Positions 1 through 7,730 of a stretch of DNA of 10,462 nucleotides are shown here, piece after piece. Every line of letters begins with the position of its first letter. Position 1 is the stretch's first letter. The notes under the pieces were generated by a model, which saw only the letters and a list, made by a program, of their open reading frames with translations, ran no database searches and was not told the DNA's origin. Source of the DNA: an uncultured Lysobacteraceae bacterium (GTDB lineage Bacteria; Pseudomonadota; Gammaproteobacteria; Xanthomonadales; Rhodanobacteraceae). The stretch lies in assembly GCA_946482585.1 (NCBI GenBank), contig CAMLSI010000158.1:1-10462 (forward strand), in the 5' to 3' direction. A program made the position numbers and the translations under genes.

Positions 1-1434
1 CATCTCCGAGGCGCGCATCTCGCCGACTTCGCCGCGGATCGGGTCGGGCGAGCGGAACGCATTGACGAGGAACTCGGTCACGCGTTCCGCGTGATCGCGC
101 TGCAGCCGTTCGGCGGACAATGCGGCGACGGCGCGGTCGCGCTCGGCACTCGCCCGCATCGACTGCACGACCGACAGCGTCGTGGTCGCCGCGACCGCGA
201 CGCCGAGTACGGCCGTTACCGTCGCCGTCAGACGATGCCGGCGCAGCAGCATGCGCAGGCGATACCAGCGTTCGGAAGTACGCGCGGCGATGGGGCGGAG
301 TTCGAGCACGTTGCGCAGGTCCGCGGCGAATTCGTCGACGGTCGCGTAGCGATCCTCCGGACGCTTGCGCAGCGCTTTGGCGATGATCTGGTCGAGATCG
401 CCGCGCAGCGCCGCCGCATGCGCGCCGACGCCGGCGAAACCGTGCCGGGTGGCCGCGGCATCGTCGGCCGCCGCGAGGACGGCTTCGCTCGCGAGCGGCG
501 GCGGCTGGTCGACGATGCGCCGCAGCAGGTTTTCGCCGGCGTCGGATTCGATCTCGAACGGCAGGCGTCCGGTCAGCAATTCGTGGAGCAGGCAGCCGAG
601 GCCGTAGATGTCGGTCGCGATCGTCGTCGCGGCGCCGAGGATCTGTTCCGGCGCGGCCGCGCGCAGCGAAAAGAAATTCTGGCCCAGCGTCGTGTCGCGC
701 GCGCCGTCATCGAGCGACTTGGCGATGCCGAAATCGAGCAGACGCACATGGCCGTCCGTGTCGACGAGGATGTTGCTCGCCTTGATGTCGCGATGCAGTA
801 CGAAGCGGCGATGCGCATGGGCGACCGCGTCGCTGACGCCGAGGAACAGTGCGATGCGCCGGCGCAGGTCGAGAGCGGTGTCGTCGCAATGGCGCGTCAG
901 CGGCACGCCATCGACGTATTCCATGGCGAAGTACGGGCGCCCGTCGGGCAGTTCGCCCGCATCGATGAGGCGCGCGATGTGCGGATGTTCCAGACTGGCG
1001 AGAATCGTTCGCTCGCGGCGCAGCTGCTCGATCAGGCGCGGCCGGCACGACGCCGGCGGCACGATCTTGAGAGCGACGCGCTGCACCACGTCGCCGGCCT
1101 CGCGCACGGCGAGATAGACGCGTCCCATGCCGCCTTCGCCGAGCGTGCGTTCGATGCGGAAGTCGGCGAGTGTCGGAACGGCTTCGTGTTCGGCGCGATC
1201 GAGCGCGGCGACGAGTGCATCGGTAATGGCGAGCGGCGCGATTCCGTGGGCGGCGTCGGTCGCTTCGTCCTGCCGGGCGAGCAGTCGCCGCACCGCATCG
1301 ATCACGTCGGGGCCGGCGTCGGCGCTGCGAAGATAGGCGTCGCGCTCATGCGCCGGCAGCGTGTTGACGTCGAGAAACAGTAGGCGCGCACGACGCCAGA
1401 GTTCGGCGTCGGCGAGCGGCGCTTGGGTATTCAT
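1..1434 (-). CDS. Transmembrane serine/threonine kinase, copy 1 (3' end outside window)
   Basis: Predicted membrane-anchored Ser/Thr protein kinase that phosphorylates proteins in the cytoplasm; substrate unknown. Only the first 478 residues are in the window. Residues 1-85 form a charged helical domain (DAELWRRARLLF start) shared with the two neighbours. The kinase domain covers about 92-375: glycine loop GEGGMGRVYLA from 99, ATP lysine K123 (VALK), probable helix-C glutamate E141, HRD at 214-216 with D216 and K218, N221, DFG at 234-236, APE at 261-263. A hydrophobic segment at about 402-425 is the membrane span, followed by a helical ERDRAVAAL stretch. The start was chosen because AGGA (1444-1447) lies 9 nt upstream and the N-terminus aligns with both paralogues. 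The activation segment is one residue shorter than in copies 2 and 3 (SLDDGA before RDTT), and the catalytic loop reads HRDIKASN, not HRDLKD(S/G)N, so this is the most divergent copy. By analogy about 430 C-terminal residues lie outside the window. Confidence 0.93.
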   Translation of the reverse strand, partial: MNTQAPLADAELWRRARLLFLDVNTLPAHERDAYLRSADAGPDVIDAVRRLLARQDEATDAAHGIAPLAITDALVAALDRAEHEAVPTLADFRIERTLGEGGMGRVYLAVREAGDVVQRVALKIVPPASCRPRLIEQLRRERTILASLEHPHIARLIDAGELPDGRPYFAMEYVDGVPLTRHCDDTALDLRRRIALFLGVSDAVAHAHRRFVLHRDIKASNILVDTDGHVRLLDFGIAKSLDDGARDTTLGQNFFSLRAAAPEQILGAATTIATDIYGLGCLLHELLTGRLPFEIESDAGENLLRRIVDQPPPLASEAVLAAADDAAATRHGFAGVGAHAAALRGDLDQIIAKALRKRPEDRYATVDEFAADLRNVLELRPIAARTSERWYRLRMLLRRHRLTATVTAVLGVAVAATTTLSVVQSMRASAERDRAVAALSAERLQRDHAERVTEFLVNAFRSPDPIRGEVGEMRASEM

Positions 1435-1483
1435 GCAGAACGATCCTGTCGGCAGAGGGCGGTACGCCCCGGTGCGGGTGCGT

Positions 1484-1512
1484 TTGGTAGCCGATTCGAA
1501 TCACGGCGTCGA
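1484..1512 (-). promoter_or_regulatory. Promoter of kinase copy 1
   Basis: Read on the minus strand, the -35 box is TCGACG (1507-1512) and the -10 box is TACCAA (1484-1489), separated by 17 bp. The arrangement and the GGC just before the -10 box match copy 2, and copy 3 has a nearly identical layout. The implied leader is about 43 nt. Consensus match is moderate; the main support is conservation among the three paralogues. Confidence 0.6.
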
Positions 1513-1610
1513 GTCCATATGGCCCTGGCGGCGGCGACGCGCCGTCATTCCCGCGCGTTCAGCGCGTGTCACGTACTTGAAATGCGCCTGCCGCAGCGTT
1601 CGCGCGAACC

Positions 1611-2088
1611 ATGCTGCGTGCCCCGTCGAGCTCCGGCGTCCCGCGCGTCTTCCGCAACCATGCGGCAGCCGCGATCTGGGTCGCGATGCTGGCCTGCTTC
1701 ACCGACACGGCCTGGCGGGACGGCGGCACGCCCCCCGTCGGGCAGTGGGTCTGGTCCCTTGCTCGAGTTGTTGTGGTTCCCCGGCACGGGAGCGGCGGCC
1801 TGGGCCTCGAGCCTGCCGCTGCTGCGGGTGGAGTTCTCCGCCGAGAGCGTGCGCGAGCGCTATCCGCTGCGCGTCGGCGAGCCGCGCTGCGCGAGCCGCG
1901 ATCTGCGCGGACCGCGCGTCGAGGCGGCGCGCCACGGCGATGACGACGCGTATTTCAACGCCGTGCTCGATCTGCCCGGAGGCCGGCGCGTCGTCGTTGC
2001 CGAGAGCGCCGGCCGCGCCCACAGCGAACAGCGGCGCGAGGAGTTGCTCGCGAGCGTGTGCGCGGTCTGCTGCGGGTTCAGCGGCTGA
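1611..2088 (+). pseudogene. Hypothetical membrane-associated protein gene with a probable frameshift
   Basis: Two consecutive reading frames with strongly G/C-ending codons look like one gene broken by a single-base indel. The first runs from ATG 1611 to about 1757 (49 residues, ending GQWVWS). The second begins at about 1759 (LLELLWFPG) and ends at TGA 2086-2088. Removing one C from CCC at 1756-1758 joins them into a 158-residue protein. It would have two hydrophobic stretches (about 17-33 and 50-70) and a soluble C-terminal half containing ERYPLRVGE and LPGGRRVVVAES. No Shine-Dalgarno or promoter is obvious before 1611. I do not recognise the function. The end overlaps the stop of kinase copy 2 by 11 bp in convergent orientation. 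The break may be a sequencing error, a true pseudogene or, less likely, programmed frameshifting. Confidence 0.6.
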
Positions 2089-4798
2089 GCGGAGGGACGA
2101 TGGTCGAGCCGTCGGATTCGCGGTTCCAGCCGAAGAACGCGGACAGAACGTCAGCTTCTCGAATGGATTCCGCGTGATACCCACTTTTCGTATCGTCGCG
2201 ACGGCGTACGCGGTCGAGCAGCGAAGGCGACAGCAGGCGTTGCGCCCCCGCCAAATCGTAGCGGCGCCATGCAACATAAGCCGCGTTTATCCGTGAGTCG
2301 TCCACCGCATGACCGTAGCCGAACTGTGCGAATGTGGTGTCAGCGGCGATCACGCCGTGATGAGCGGCTTCGAACAGCTCGTCCTGGCGCAACAGAAGCT
2401 CCGTCAGGCGCCGATGGAACAACGCGTAGTTCCCGCGCGATTCGGCCGGATTGGCGTCGAGCGCCCGGCGTACGAGACGCTCGGCTTCGGCATGGTTCGC
2501 AAAGGCGTAGTAGCTGACATCGGCGGCGTAGTAGTAGGCAACGGCGGTCGTCCGGTGAACCTTGCCATATATGCGTTCGGAGAGCGCGATGGTACGGTGA
2601 AACAGTTCGATCGCTTCGCGCTCGCGACCGAGCCCGGAATAGACGCCTGCAAGGCCGCCGAGAAGGCTTGGCATCGACGGATGATCTTCGCCGTACAGTG
2701 ACGTTTGCAACGCCAATGTCTCTTGGTACAGAGGCAATGCTTCCGCGAATTCTTCGTGGATCGAATAGGAGTGGGCCAGCTGCTGCAACGATTCGCTGAA
2801 CAGGGCATCGCCGGTTCGACCGGCGGCGCGTTGCTCGGCGACGAGGCTGACGATTTCGCGACGGCTCTTCTCCGCGTCCCCCATCGCGTAGAGTCCCTGC
2901 GCACGCAATTGGCGTATCCAATCGGTACGCCCTGCTCGGAAATCCGCGCGTGCAGAAAGCTGCGAGAGCGCAACGGCGGCGGCCTCGACACTGCTTCGGT
3001 TTTCGCCGATTCCCATCAGTGACCGCAGTTTCACCTCCCAAAGCTTGTGCAGCGCTTCGCCGTCGGGGTAGTCCTTGTCGTAGCCCGCGAGCACGAGTCC
3101 CTTTTCGGCGGCTGCCAATGCCTCGGCGAAGTGGCTTTGGCCGTTTGCGATTTCGGCGTCGACGAGATGCTGGCGAACGCGCAGTTCCTGCGGGACCTCG
3201 GGCAGGTGCTCGAGCGCTTGGCGGGCGATATTCGCCTGATGCGCGGCTTCGGACTTCCTCTGCAGCAGATAGAACAGATGCGCCATTGTCTGAGCGAGTG
3301 TCGCACGCAGCGCAGGATCGAGGTTGTCGCCGTTCTGTTGCAGCGATCTTGCTGCATTGTCGAGCAGTTCTGTCGCGCGCAGGTCGCGTGTGTACCCGAG
3401 CGCGCGTTCCGAGCCCTGGAACGTGCTGACGAGAAAATTCGTGACCTGCTGCGCGTGGTCGCGCTGCAACCGTGCGGTCTCGAGCGCGGCGACGGCACGG
3501 TCGCGTTCGGCACCGGCGCGCAGCGACTGGACGACGGACATCGCCGTCGTCGCGATGACGGCGACGCCGAGCACGCCGGCCACGGCAGCCGTCAGCCGAT
3601 GACGGCGCAGCAGCATGCGGAAGCGGTACCAGCGCTCCGAAGCGCGCGCCGCGATCGGGCGCAGCGCGAGCACGTTGCGCACGTCGGCGGCGAGATCGTC
3701 GACCGAGCGATAGCGTTCGGCCGGATCCTTGCGCAGCGCGCACGCGACGATCTGGTCGAGATCGCCGCGCAACGCTGCGGCGAGCGACGGCGTACCGGCA
3801 TGACCGCGCCGTGTCGCCGCCGCCGCGTCGTCGGCGGCGATGACGGCAGCGCTCGGCAACGGCGGCGGCTGCTCGAGGATGCGGCGCAGCAGGTCGTCGC
3901 CGGCGCCAGCGACGAGCTCGAACGGCAGTCGGCCGCAGAGCAGTTCATAGAGCAGGCAGCCGAGGCCGTAGACATCGGTCGCGACCGTCGTTGCGACGGC
4001 ACGGATCTGCTCCGGCGCGGCGGCGCGCAGCGAGAAATAATTCTGCCCCTGCGTGGTATCGCGCGACTGGGCTTCGTCGAGTGATTTGGCGATGCCGAAA
4101 TCGAGCAGGCGCACACGGCCGTCCGTGTCGACGAGAATGTTGCTGTCCTTGAGGTCGCGATGCAGCACGAGGCGCCGGTGCGCGTAGGCGACCGCGTCGC
4201 AGACGTCGAGGAACAGCGCGAGTCGGCCGTGCAGATCGAGCTGCGCCTGGTCGCAGTACTGCGCGATCGGTACGCCGTCGACGTATTCCATTGCGAAGTA
4301 GGGCCGGCCGTCGGGCAGCTCGCCGGCATCGATGAGACGCGCGATGTGGGGATGGTCGAGACCGGCCAGGATGCTCCGTTCGCGACGCAGCCGCTCGATG
4401 AAACGCCGGCCGTGAGACGCGGACGGCACGATCTTGAGCGCGACGCGTTGCGTGGTGCCGCCGACGTCGCGCACGGCGAGATAGACGCGCCCCATGCCGC
4501 CTTCGCCGAGCACGCGCTCGAGGCGGAAATCGGCGACGGCGGTGTCGGATGTCCGTCCCGCGCGATCGGGCACGCCGTCGAGCGCTCCGGTCGGCGCTTC
4601 CGGCGCGACCGTTCCGACCGAGCCGGTGACGTCGCCGTGCAGCGCGAGCAGGCGCAGCACGGCGGTGCGCACGGCCGTACCGGCGTCGGCGTCGCGCAGG
4701 AATGCGTCGCGATCTTCCGGAGGCAGCGTCGTCGCGGCGAGAAACAGTTCGCGGGCGCGGCGCCAGAAGGCCGTGTCATCCAGTTGCTGATGGGACAT
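2078..4798 (-). CDS. Transmembrane serine/threonine kinase with TPR-like C-terminal region, copy 2
   Basis: Complete 906-residue membrane kinase, expected to phosphorylate cytoplasmic targets while its C-terminal half binds proteins or senses signals beyond the membrane. Residues 1-85 are the shared N-terminal helical domain. The kinase domain covers about 91-375: glycine loop from G98 (GEGGMGRVYLA), ATP lysine K122, helix-C glutamate E140, HRD at 213-215 (D215, K217, N220), DFG at 233-235, APE at 261-263, with candidate phospho-acceptors T248/T249. One membrane segment lies at about 402-424. Residues 430-860 are helical; 683-782 resemble kinesin-light-chain-type TPRs (LYGEDHPSMPSLLGGLAGVY, then a second such unit). 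A tyrosine-rich stretch (Y755-757, Y763-764) and the tail SAFFGWNRESDGSTIVPPLS close the protein. The start at 4798 aligns with the paralogues and lies downstream of the promoter; an in-frame ATG at 4864 would fall inside the promoter. The Shine-Dalgarno is weak (GGAA about 11 nt upstream). Confidence 0.95.
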   Translation of the reverse strand: MSHQQLDDTAFWRRARELFLAATTLPPEDRDAFLRDADAGTAVRTAVLRLLALHGDVTGSVGTVAPEAPTGALDGVPDRAGRTSDTAVADFRLERVLGEGGMGRVYLAVRDVGGTTQRVALKIVPSASHGRRFIERLRRERSILAGLDHPHIARLIDAGELPDGRPYFAMEYVDGVPIAQYCDQAQLDLHGRLALFLDVCDAVAYAHRRLVLHRDLKDSNILVDTDGRVRLLDFGIAKSLDEAQSRDTTQGQNYFSLRAAAPEQIRAVATTVATDVYGLGCLLYELLCGRLPFELVAGAGDDLLRRILEQPPPLPSAAVIAADDAAAATRRGHAGTPSLAAALRGDLDQIVACALRKDPAERYRSVDDLAADVRNVLALRPIAARASERWYRFRMLLRRHRLTAAVAGVLGVAVIATTAMSVVQSLRAGAERDRAVAALETARLQRDHAQQVTNFLVSTFQGSERALGYTRDLRATELLDNAARSLQQNGDNLDPALRATLAQTMAHLFYLLQRKSEAAHQANIARQALEHLPEVPQELRVRQHLVDAEIANGQSHFAEALAAAEKGLVLAGYDKDYPDGEALHKLWEVKLRSLMGIGENRSSVEAAAVALSQLSARADFRAGRTDWIRQLRAQGLYAMGDAEKSRREIVSLVAEQRAAGRTGDALFSESLQQLAHSYSIHEEFAEALPLYQETLALQTSLYGEDHPSMPSLLGGLAGVYSGLGREREAIELFHRTIALSERIYGKVHRTTAVAYYYAADVSYYAFANHAEAERLVRRALDANPAESRGNYALFHRRLTELLLRQDELFEAAHHGVIAADTTFAQFGYGHAVDDSRINAAYVAWRRYDLAGAQRLLSPSLLDRVRRRDDTKSGYHAESIREADVLSAFFGWNRESDGSTIVPPLSR

Positions 4799-4953
4799 CG
4801 AGTGGCGGTTCCACGAAAAGCGCCGCGACGGGGCGAGGGGCGTGCAGACGGGATTTGTAGCCAATGCGTGCAGCCGCGTCCAGAATTCGTCGTCGAGCCG
4901 ACGGCGTTTTTCGTGCGATGCAGCGCATGATGAAGGAGCGGCCGGAAACGGCG
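4799..4953. other. Intergenic region between kinase copies 2 and 3
   Basis: This 155 bp stretch holds the copy 2 leader, a small 4 bp inverted repeat close to its start codon (GTGG 4802-4805 / CCAC 4811-4814), and the copy 2 promoter (4854-4882). No terminator with a T-run was seen after the copy 3 stop. Confidence 0.5.
4854..4882 (-). promoter_or_regulatory. Promoter of kinase copy 2
   Basis: On the minus strand the -35 box is TGGACG (4877-4882) and the -10 box is TACAAA (4854-4859), with a 17 bp spacer. Copy 3 has the same -35 box and the same spacing. The leader is about 49 nt and contains CCGTCGCGGC (4822-4831), repeated at the same distance from the -10 box in copy 3. The element excludes the longer in-frame start at 4864. 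Confidence 0.65.
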
Positions 4954-7677
4954 TCAGCGGCGCAGTGGCGGCACGATGGTCGAGCCGTCGGAGTCGCGGT
5001 TCCAGCCGAAGAAGGCGCTGAGCCGGTTCGCTTCCGCGATGGCCGCGTCCGGGAGGCGCGGCTCGTCGGTGGAGCGGCGACGCGTGCGATCGAGCAGCGA
5101 GCCGCTGATGCGGCGTTCGGCGGCGGGAAAATCGTAGCGCCGCCAGTCGATGAACGCCGCGTCGACGACCGTGTTGTCGACGCCGTCGCCGTAACGATGG
5201 AGCTGGTCGAGCAGGTCGGACGCGAGTGCCGCGTGATACGCCGCTTCGAACAGCTTGTCCTGCTGCAGCAGCAATTGCGCGAGGCGTCGGTGCATGAGGT
5301 TGCGATTGGCCTGGGATTCCGCCGGAAGCGCATCGATGGCCTTGCGCGTCAGCCGTTCGGCTTCTGCCATGTCGCCGAAATCGTAGTAGTAGTGCTCGGC
5401 GGTGTAGTAGTAGACCAGCGACGTGACGTGATGGACGCGGCCGTGTACGCGATCGCTGAGCGAGAGGACGCGGTGGTACAGCTGAGCCGCTTCGCGGTCG
5501 CGGTCGAGATTGCTCAGCACCAGGGCCAGGCCGCCGAGCAATCGAGGCATGGCGGGATGCTCCTCGCCGTAGAGTGTGCGTTGACGCTGGACCGCTTCCT
5601 CGTAGACCACGCGGGCTCGGTCGTGGTCGTGCGCGACCATGTGCGAATGTCCGAGCTGACGCAGCGTTTCGATGAACAGCGCGTCGTCGATGCGCCCGCC
5701 GGCGCGCTGGTCGGCGGCAAGGTGCTCGATTTCGGCGCGCCGTTCGTCCGGTTTGCCGGCGCTGAACAGGCCCTGTGCGAGCCGTTGTCGTATCCAGTCG
5801 AGGCGCTCGGGACGATGGTCGGGACGCGTCGCGAGCTGCGCCATCGCGGTGCGTGCGGCGTCGACGACGGCGGCGTAGCGGTTTGCGCTGAACAGCGAAC
5901 GCAGCTTGACTTCCCAGAGTTTGAGCAGCGCTTCGCCATCGGCGTAGCTCGCCGCATCTCCGGCGAGTTCCAGGCCGTAGTCGGACGCGGCGATCGCGTC
6001 GGCGAACCGGCTCTGCAGATTCGCCGTTTCGGCGTCGATCAGGAACTGGCGCACGCGCACCTCGCGTGACGGCTCGTCGATCTGCCGGATGGCGTCGCGT
6101 GCGAGATCGGCCTGGTGCACGGCTTCGGGTTCGCGCTGCAGCAGGTAGAACAGGTGCGCGAGGGTCTGAGCCAGCGTGACGCGCAATGCCGGATCGAGGT
6201 TGGCGCCGTTCTGGCGTAGCGATGCGGCAGCGTTGTCGAGCAGTTCGGTCGCGCGCAGCTCGCGCGCGATGCCGGTGGCGCGATCGCTGCTCTGGAAGGC
6301 GCTGACGAGAAAATCGGTGACCTGCTGCGCGTGGTCGCGCTGCAACTGGGCCGTCGCGAGTGCCGCCACGGCGCGATCGCGTTCGGCGACGGCGCGTGAC
6401 GACTGAACGACCGACAGTGCCGTGGCCGCGGCAACGGCCAGCGCCAGCACACCGGTCACGGCGGCCGTGAGCCGGTGTCGGCGCAGCAGCATGCGCAGCC
6501 GGTATCCGTGTTCCGACGCGCGCGCGGCGATCGGCCGCAGCGCGAGCACGTTGCGCACGTCGGAGGCGAGATCGTCGACCGAGCGGTAGCGCTCGGCCGG
6601 GTCTTTGCGCAGCGCGCGCGCGGTGACCTGGTCGAGATCGCCGCGCAGCGCATGAGCGAGCGCGGCGGCGTCGATGCAGCCGCGCCGGATCGCGACTTCG
6701 TCGTCGGCGGCGGCCGAGACGGCAGCGCTGACGAGTTGCGGCGGATGCTCGAGAACGCGACGCAACAGGTCGTCGCCTGCACCCCGGACGGGATCGAACG
6801 GCGGAACGCCGCCGAGCAGTTCGTACAGCAGACAGCCCAGACCGTAGACGTCGGTGGCTACCGTCGTCGCGGCACCGCGAATCTGCTCGGGAGCCGCAGC
6901 GCGCAGCGAGAAGTAGTTCTGGCCCAGCGTGGTGTCGCGGGAGTGCGCCTCGTCCAGCGACTTGGCGATGCCGAAATCGAGCAGGCGCGGCCGGCCGTCG
7001 GTGTCGACGAGAATGTTGCCGTCCTTGAGATCGCGATGCAGCACGAGACGGCGATGCGCATAGGCGACCGCCTCGCAGATATCGAGGAACAGCGTCAGAC
7101 GTGCGCGCAGATCGAGTCGTGCGTGGTCGCAGTGCCGCAGGAGGGGCAGGCCGTCGACGTATTCCATCGCGAAATACGGCCGTCCGTCGGGCAGCTCGCC
7201 GGCATCGATGAGACGCGCGATGTTCGGATGATCCAGACCGGCGAGGATGCTGCGTTCGCGACGCATTCGTTCGATGAGGCGCCGGCCGTGGGTCGCCGAC
7301 GGTACGATCTTGAGTGCGACGCGCTGCGTGGCGCCGCCGACTTCGCGTACGGCGAGATAGACGCGGCCCATGCCGCCTTCGCCGAGCAGGCGCTCGATGC
7401 GGAAGTCGGCGATCGCGACATCGGATGAGTGCCCGGCGCTATCGAATACGTCGATCAGCGCGTCGGCCAGGACGCCGGGTTCGATCGCACCGACCGCGCC
7501 GGTGACGTCGCCATGCAACGCCAGCAGCCGCGACACGGCGGTTCGCACGGCGGCGTCCGCATCCGCGTCGCGCAGGAACGCGTCACGATCCCTCGGCGCC
7601 AGCCGGTTCGCGGCGAGAAACAGCTCGCGTGTGCGACGCCATAGGACCGTGTGGATCGGTAGTGGTTCGTCAGACAT
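4954..7677 (-). CDS. Transmembrane serine/threonine kinase with TPR-like C-terminal region, copy 3
   Basis: Complete 907-residue paralogue of copy 2 with the same architecture. After the N-terminal helical domain (1-86), the kinase domain has the glycine loop from G99, ATP lysine K123, helix-C E141, HRD at 215-217 less one in copy 1 numbering (catalytic D216, K218, N221), DFG at 234-236 and APE at 262-264. The membrane span is at about 403-425, then a long helical region with TPR-like units (LYGEEHPAMPRLLGGLALVL) and a tyrosine-rich patch (VYYYTAEHYYYDF). The tail SAFFGWNRDSDGSTIVPPLR is almost identical to copy 2. Over the N-lobe from FR(I/L)ER to EYVDG, 77 of 85 residues match copy 2, while the C-terminal half is clearly less similar. 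The start at 7677 fits the paralogue alignment; a reading frame extending to 7929 would begin upstream of the promoter and has non-homologous arginine-rich sequence. No strong Shine-Dalgarno is visible. Confidence 0.95.
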   Translation of the reverse strand: MSDEPLPIHTVLWRRTRELFLAANRLAPRDRDAFLRDADADAAVRTAVSRLLALHGDVTGAVGAIEPGVLADALIDVFDSAGHSSDVAIADFRIERLLGEGGMGRVYLAVREVGGATQRVALKIVPSATHGRRLIERMRRERSILAGLDHPNIARLIDAGELPDGRPYFAMEYVDGLPLLRHCDHARLDLRARLTLFLDICEAVAYAHRRLVLHRDLKDGNILVDTDGRPRLLDFGIAKSLDEAHSRDTTLGQNYFSLRAAAPEQIRGAATTVATDVYGLGCLLYELLGGVPPFDPVRGAGDDLLRRVLEHPPQLVSAAVSAAADDEVAIRRGCIDAAALAHALRGDLDQVTARALRKDPAERYRSVDDLASDVRNVLALRPIAARASEHGYRLRMLLRRHRLTAAVTGVLALAVAAATALSVVQSSRAVAERDRAVAALATAQLQRDHAQQVTDFLVSAFQSSDRATGIARELRATELLDNAAASLRQNGANLDPALRVTLAQTLAHLFYLLQREPEAVHQADLARDAIRQIDEPSREVRVRQFLIDAETANLQSRFADAIAASDYGLELAGDAASYADGEALLKLWEVKLRSLFSANRYAAVVDAARTAMAQLATRPDHRPERLDWIRQRLAQGLFSAGKPDERRAEIEHLAADQRAGGRIDDALFIETLRQLGHSHMVAHDHDRARVVYEEAVQRQRTLYGEEHPAMPRLLGGLALVLSNLDRDREAAQLYHRVLSLSDRVHGRVHHVTSLVYYYTAEHYYYDFGDMAEAERLTRKAIDALPAESQANRNLMHRRLAQLLLQQDKLFEAAYHAALASDLLDQLHRYGDGVDNTVVDAAFIDWRRYDFPAAERRISGSLLDRTRRRSTDEPRLPDAAIAEANRLSAFFGWNRDSDGSTIVPPLRR

Positions 7678-7730
7678 CAAGCACGGCCATTCACGTTTGC
7701 CGCGACGGAAACGGTCGGGCGGCGAACGAC

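Noticed and set aside
91..1383. Long plus-strand open frame (430 codons) opposite kinase copy 1
   Set aside because: It is antisense to a fully recognisable kinase. Its sequence is arginine/alanine-rich without domains, as expected from GC-biased codons read on the other strand.
1361..2296. Plus-strand frame of 311 codons spanning 1361-2296
   Set aside because: It starts inside kinase copy 1 and ends inside copy 2. It is a third frame relative to the two coding-like parts of the 1611-2088 gene and is composed of low-complexity Arg/Ala/Ser sequence.
4799..4864. 22-residue N-terminal extension of kinase copy 2
   Set aside because: The ATG at 4864 lies inside the conserved promoter, and the extension has no counterpart in the other copies.
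3047..7428. Further long plus-strand frames opposite kinase copies 2 and 3 (3047-4084, 4160-4930, 4864-6069, 6475-7428)
   Set aside because: They lie at corresponding positions in the paralogues and mirror the kinase codons. They have no ribosome sites or recognisable domains.
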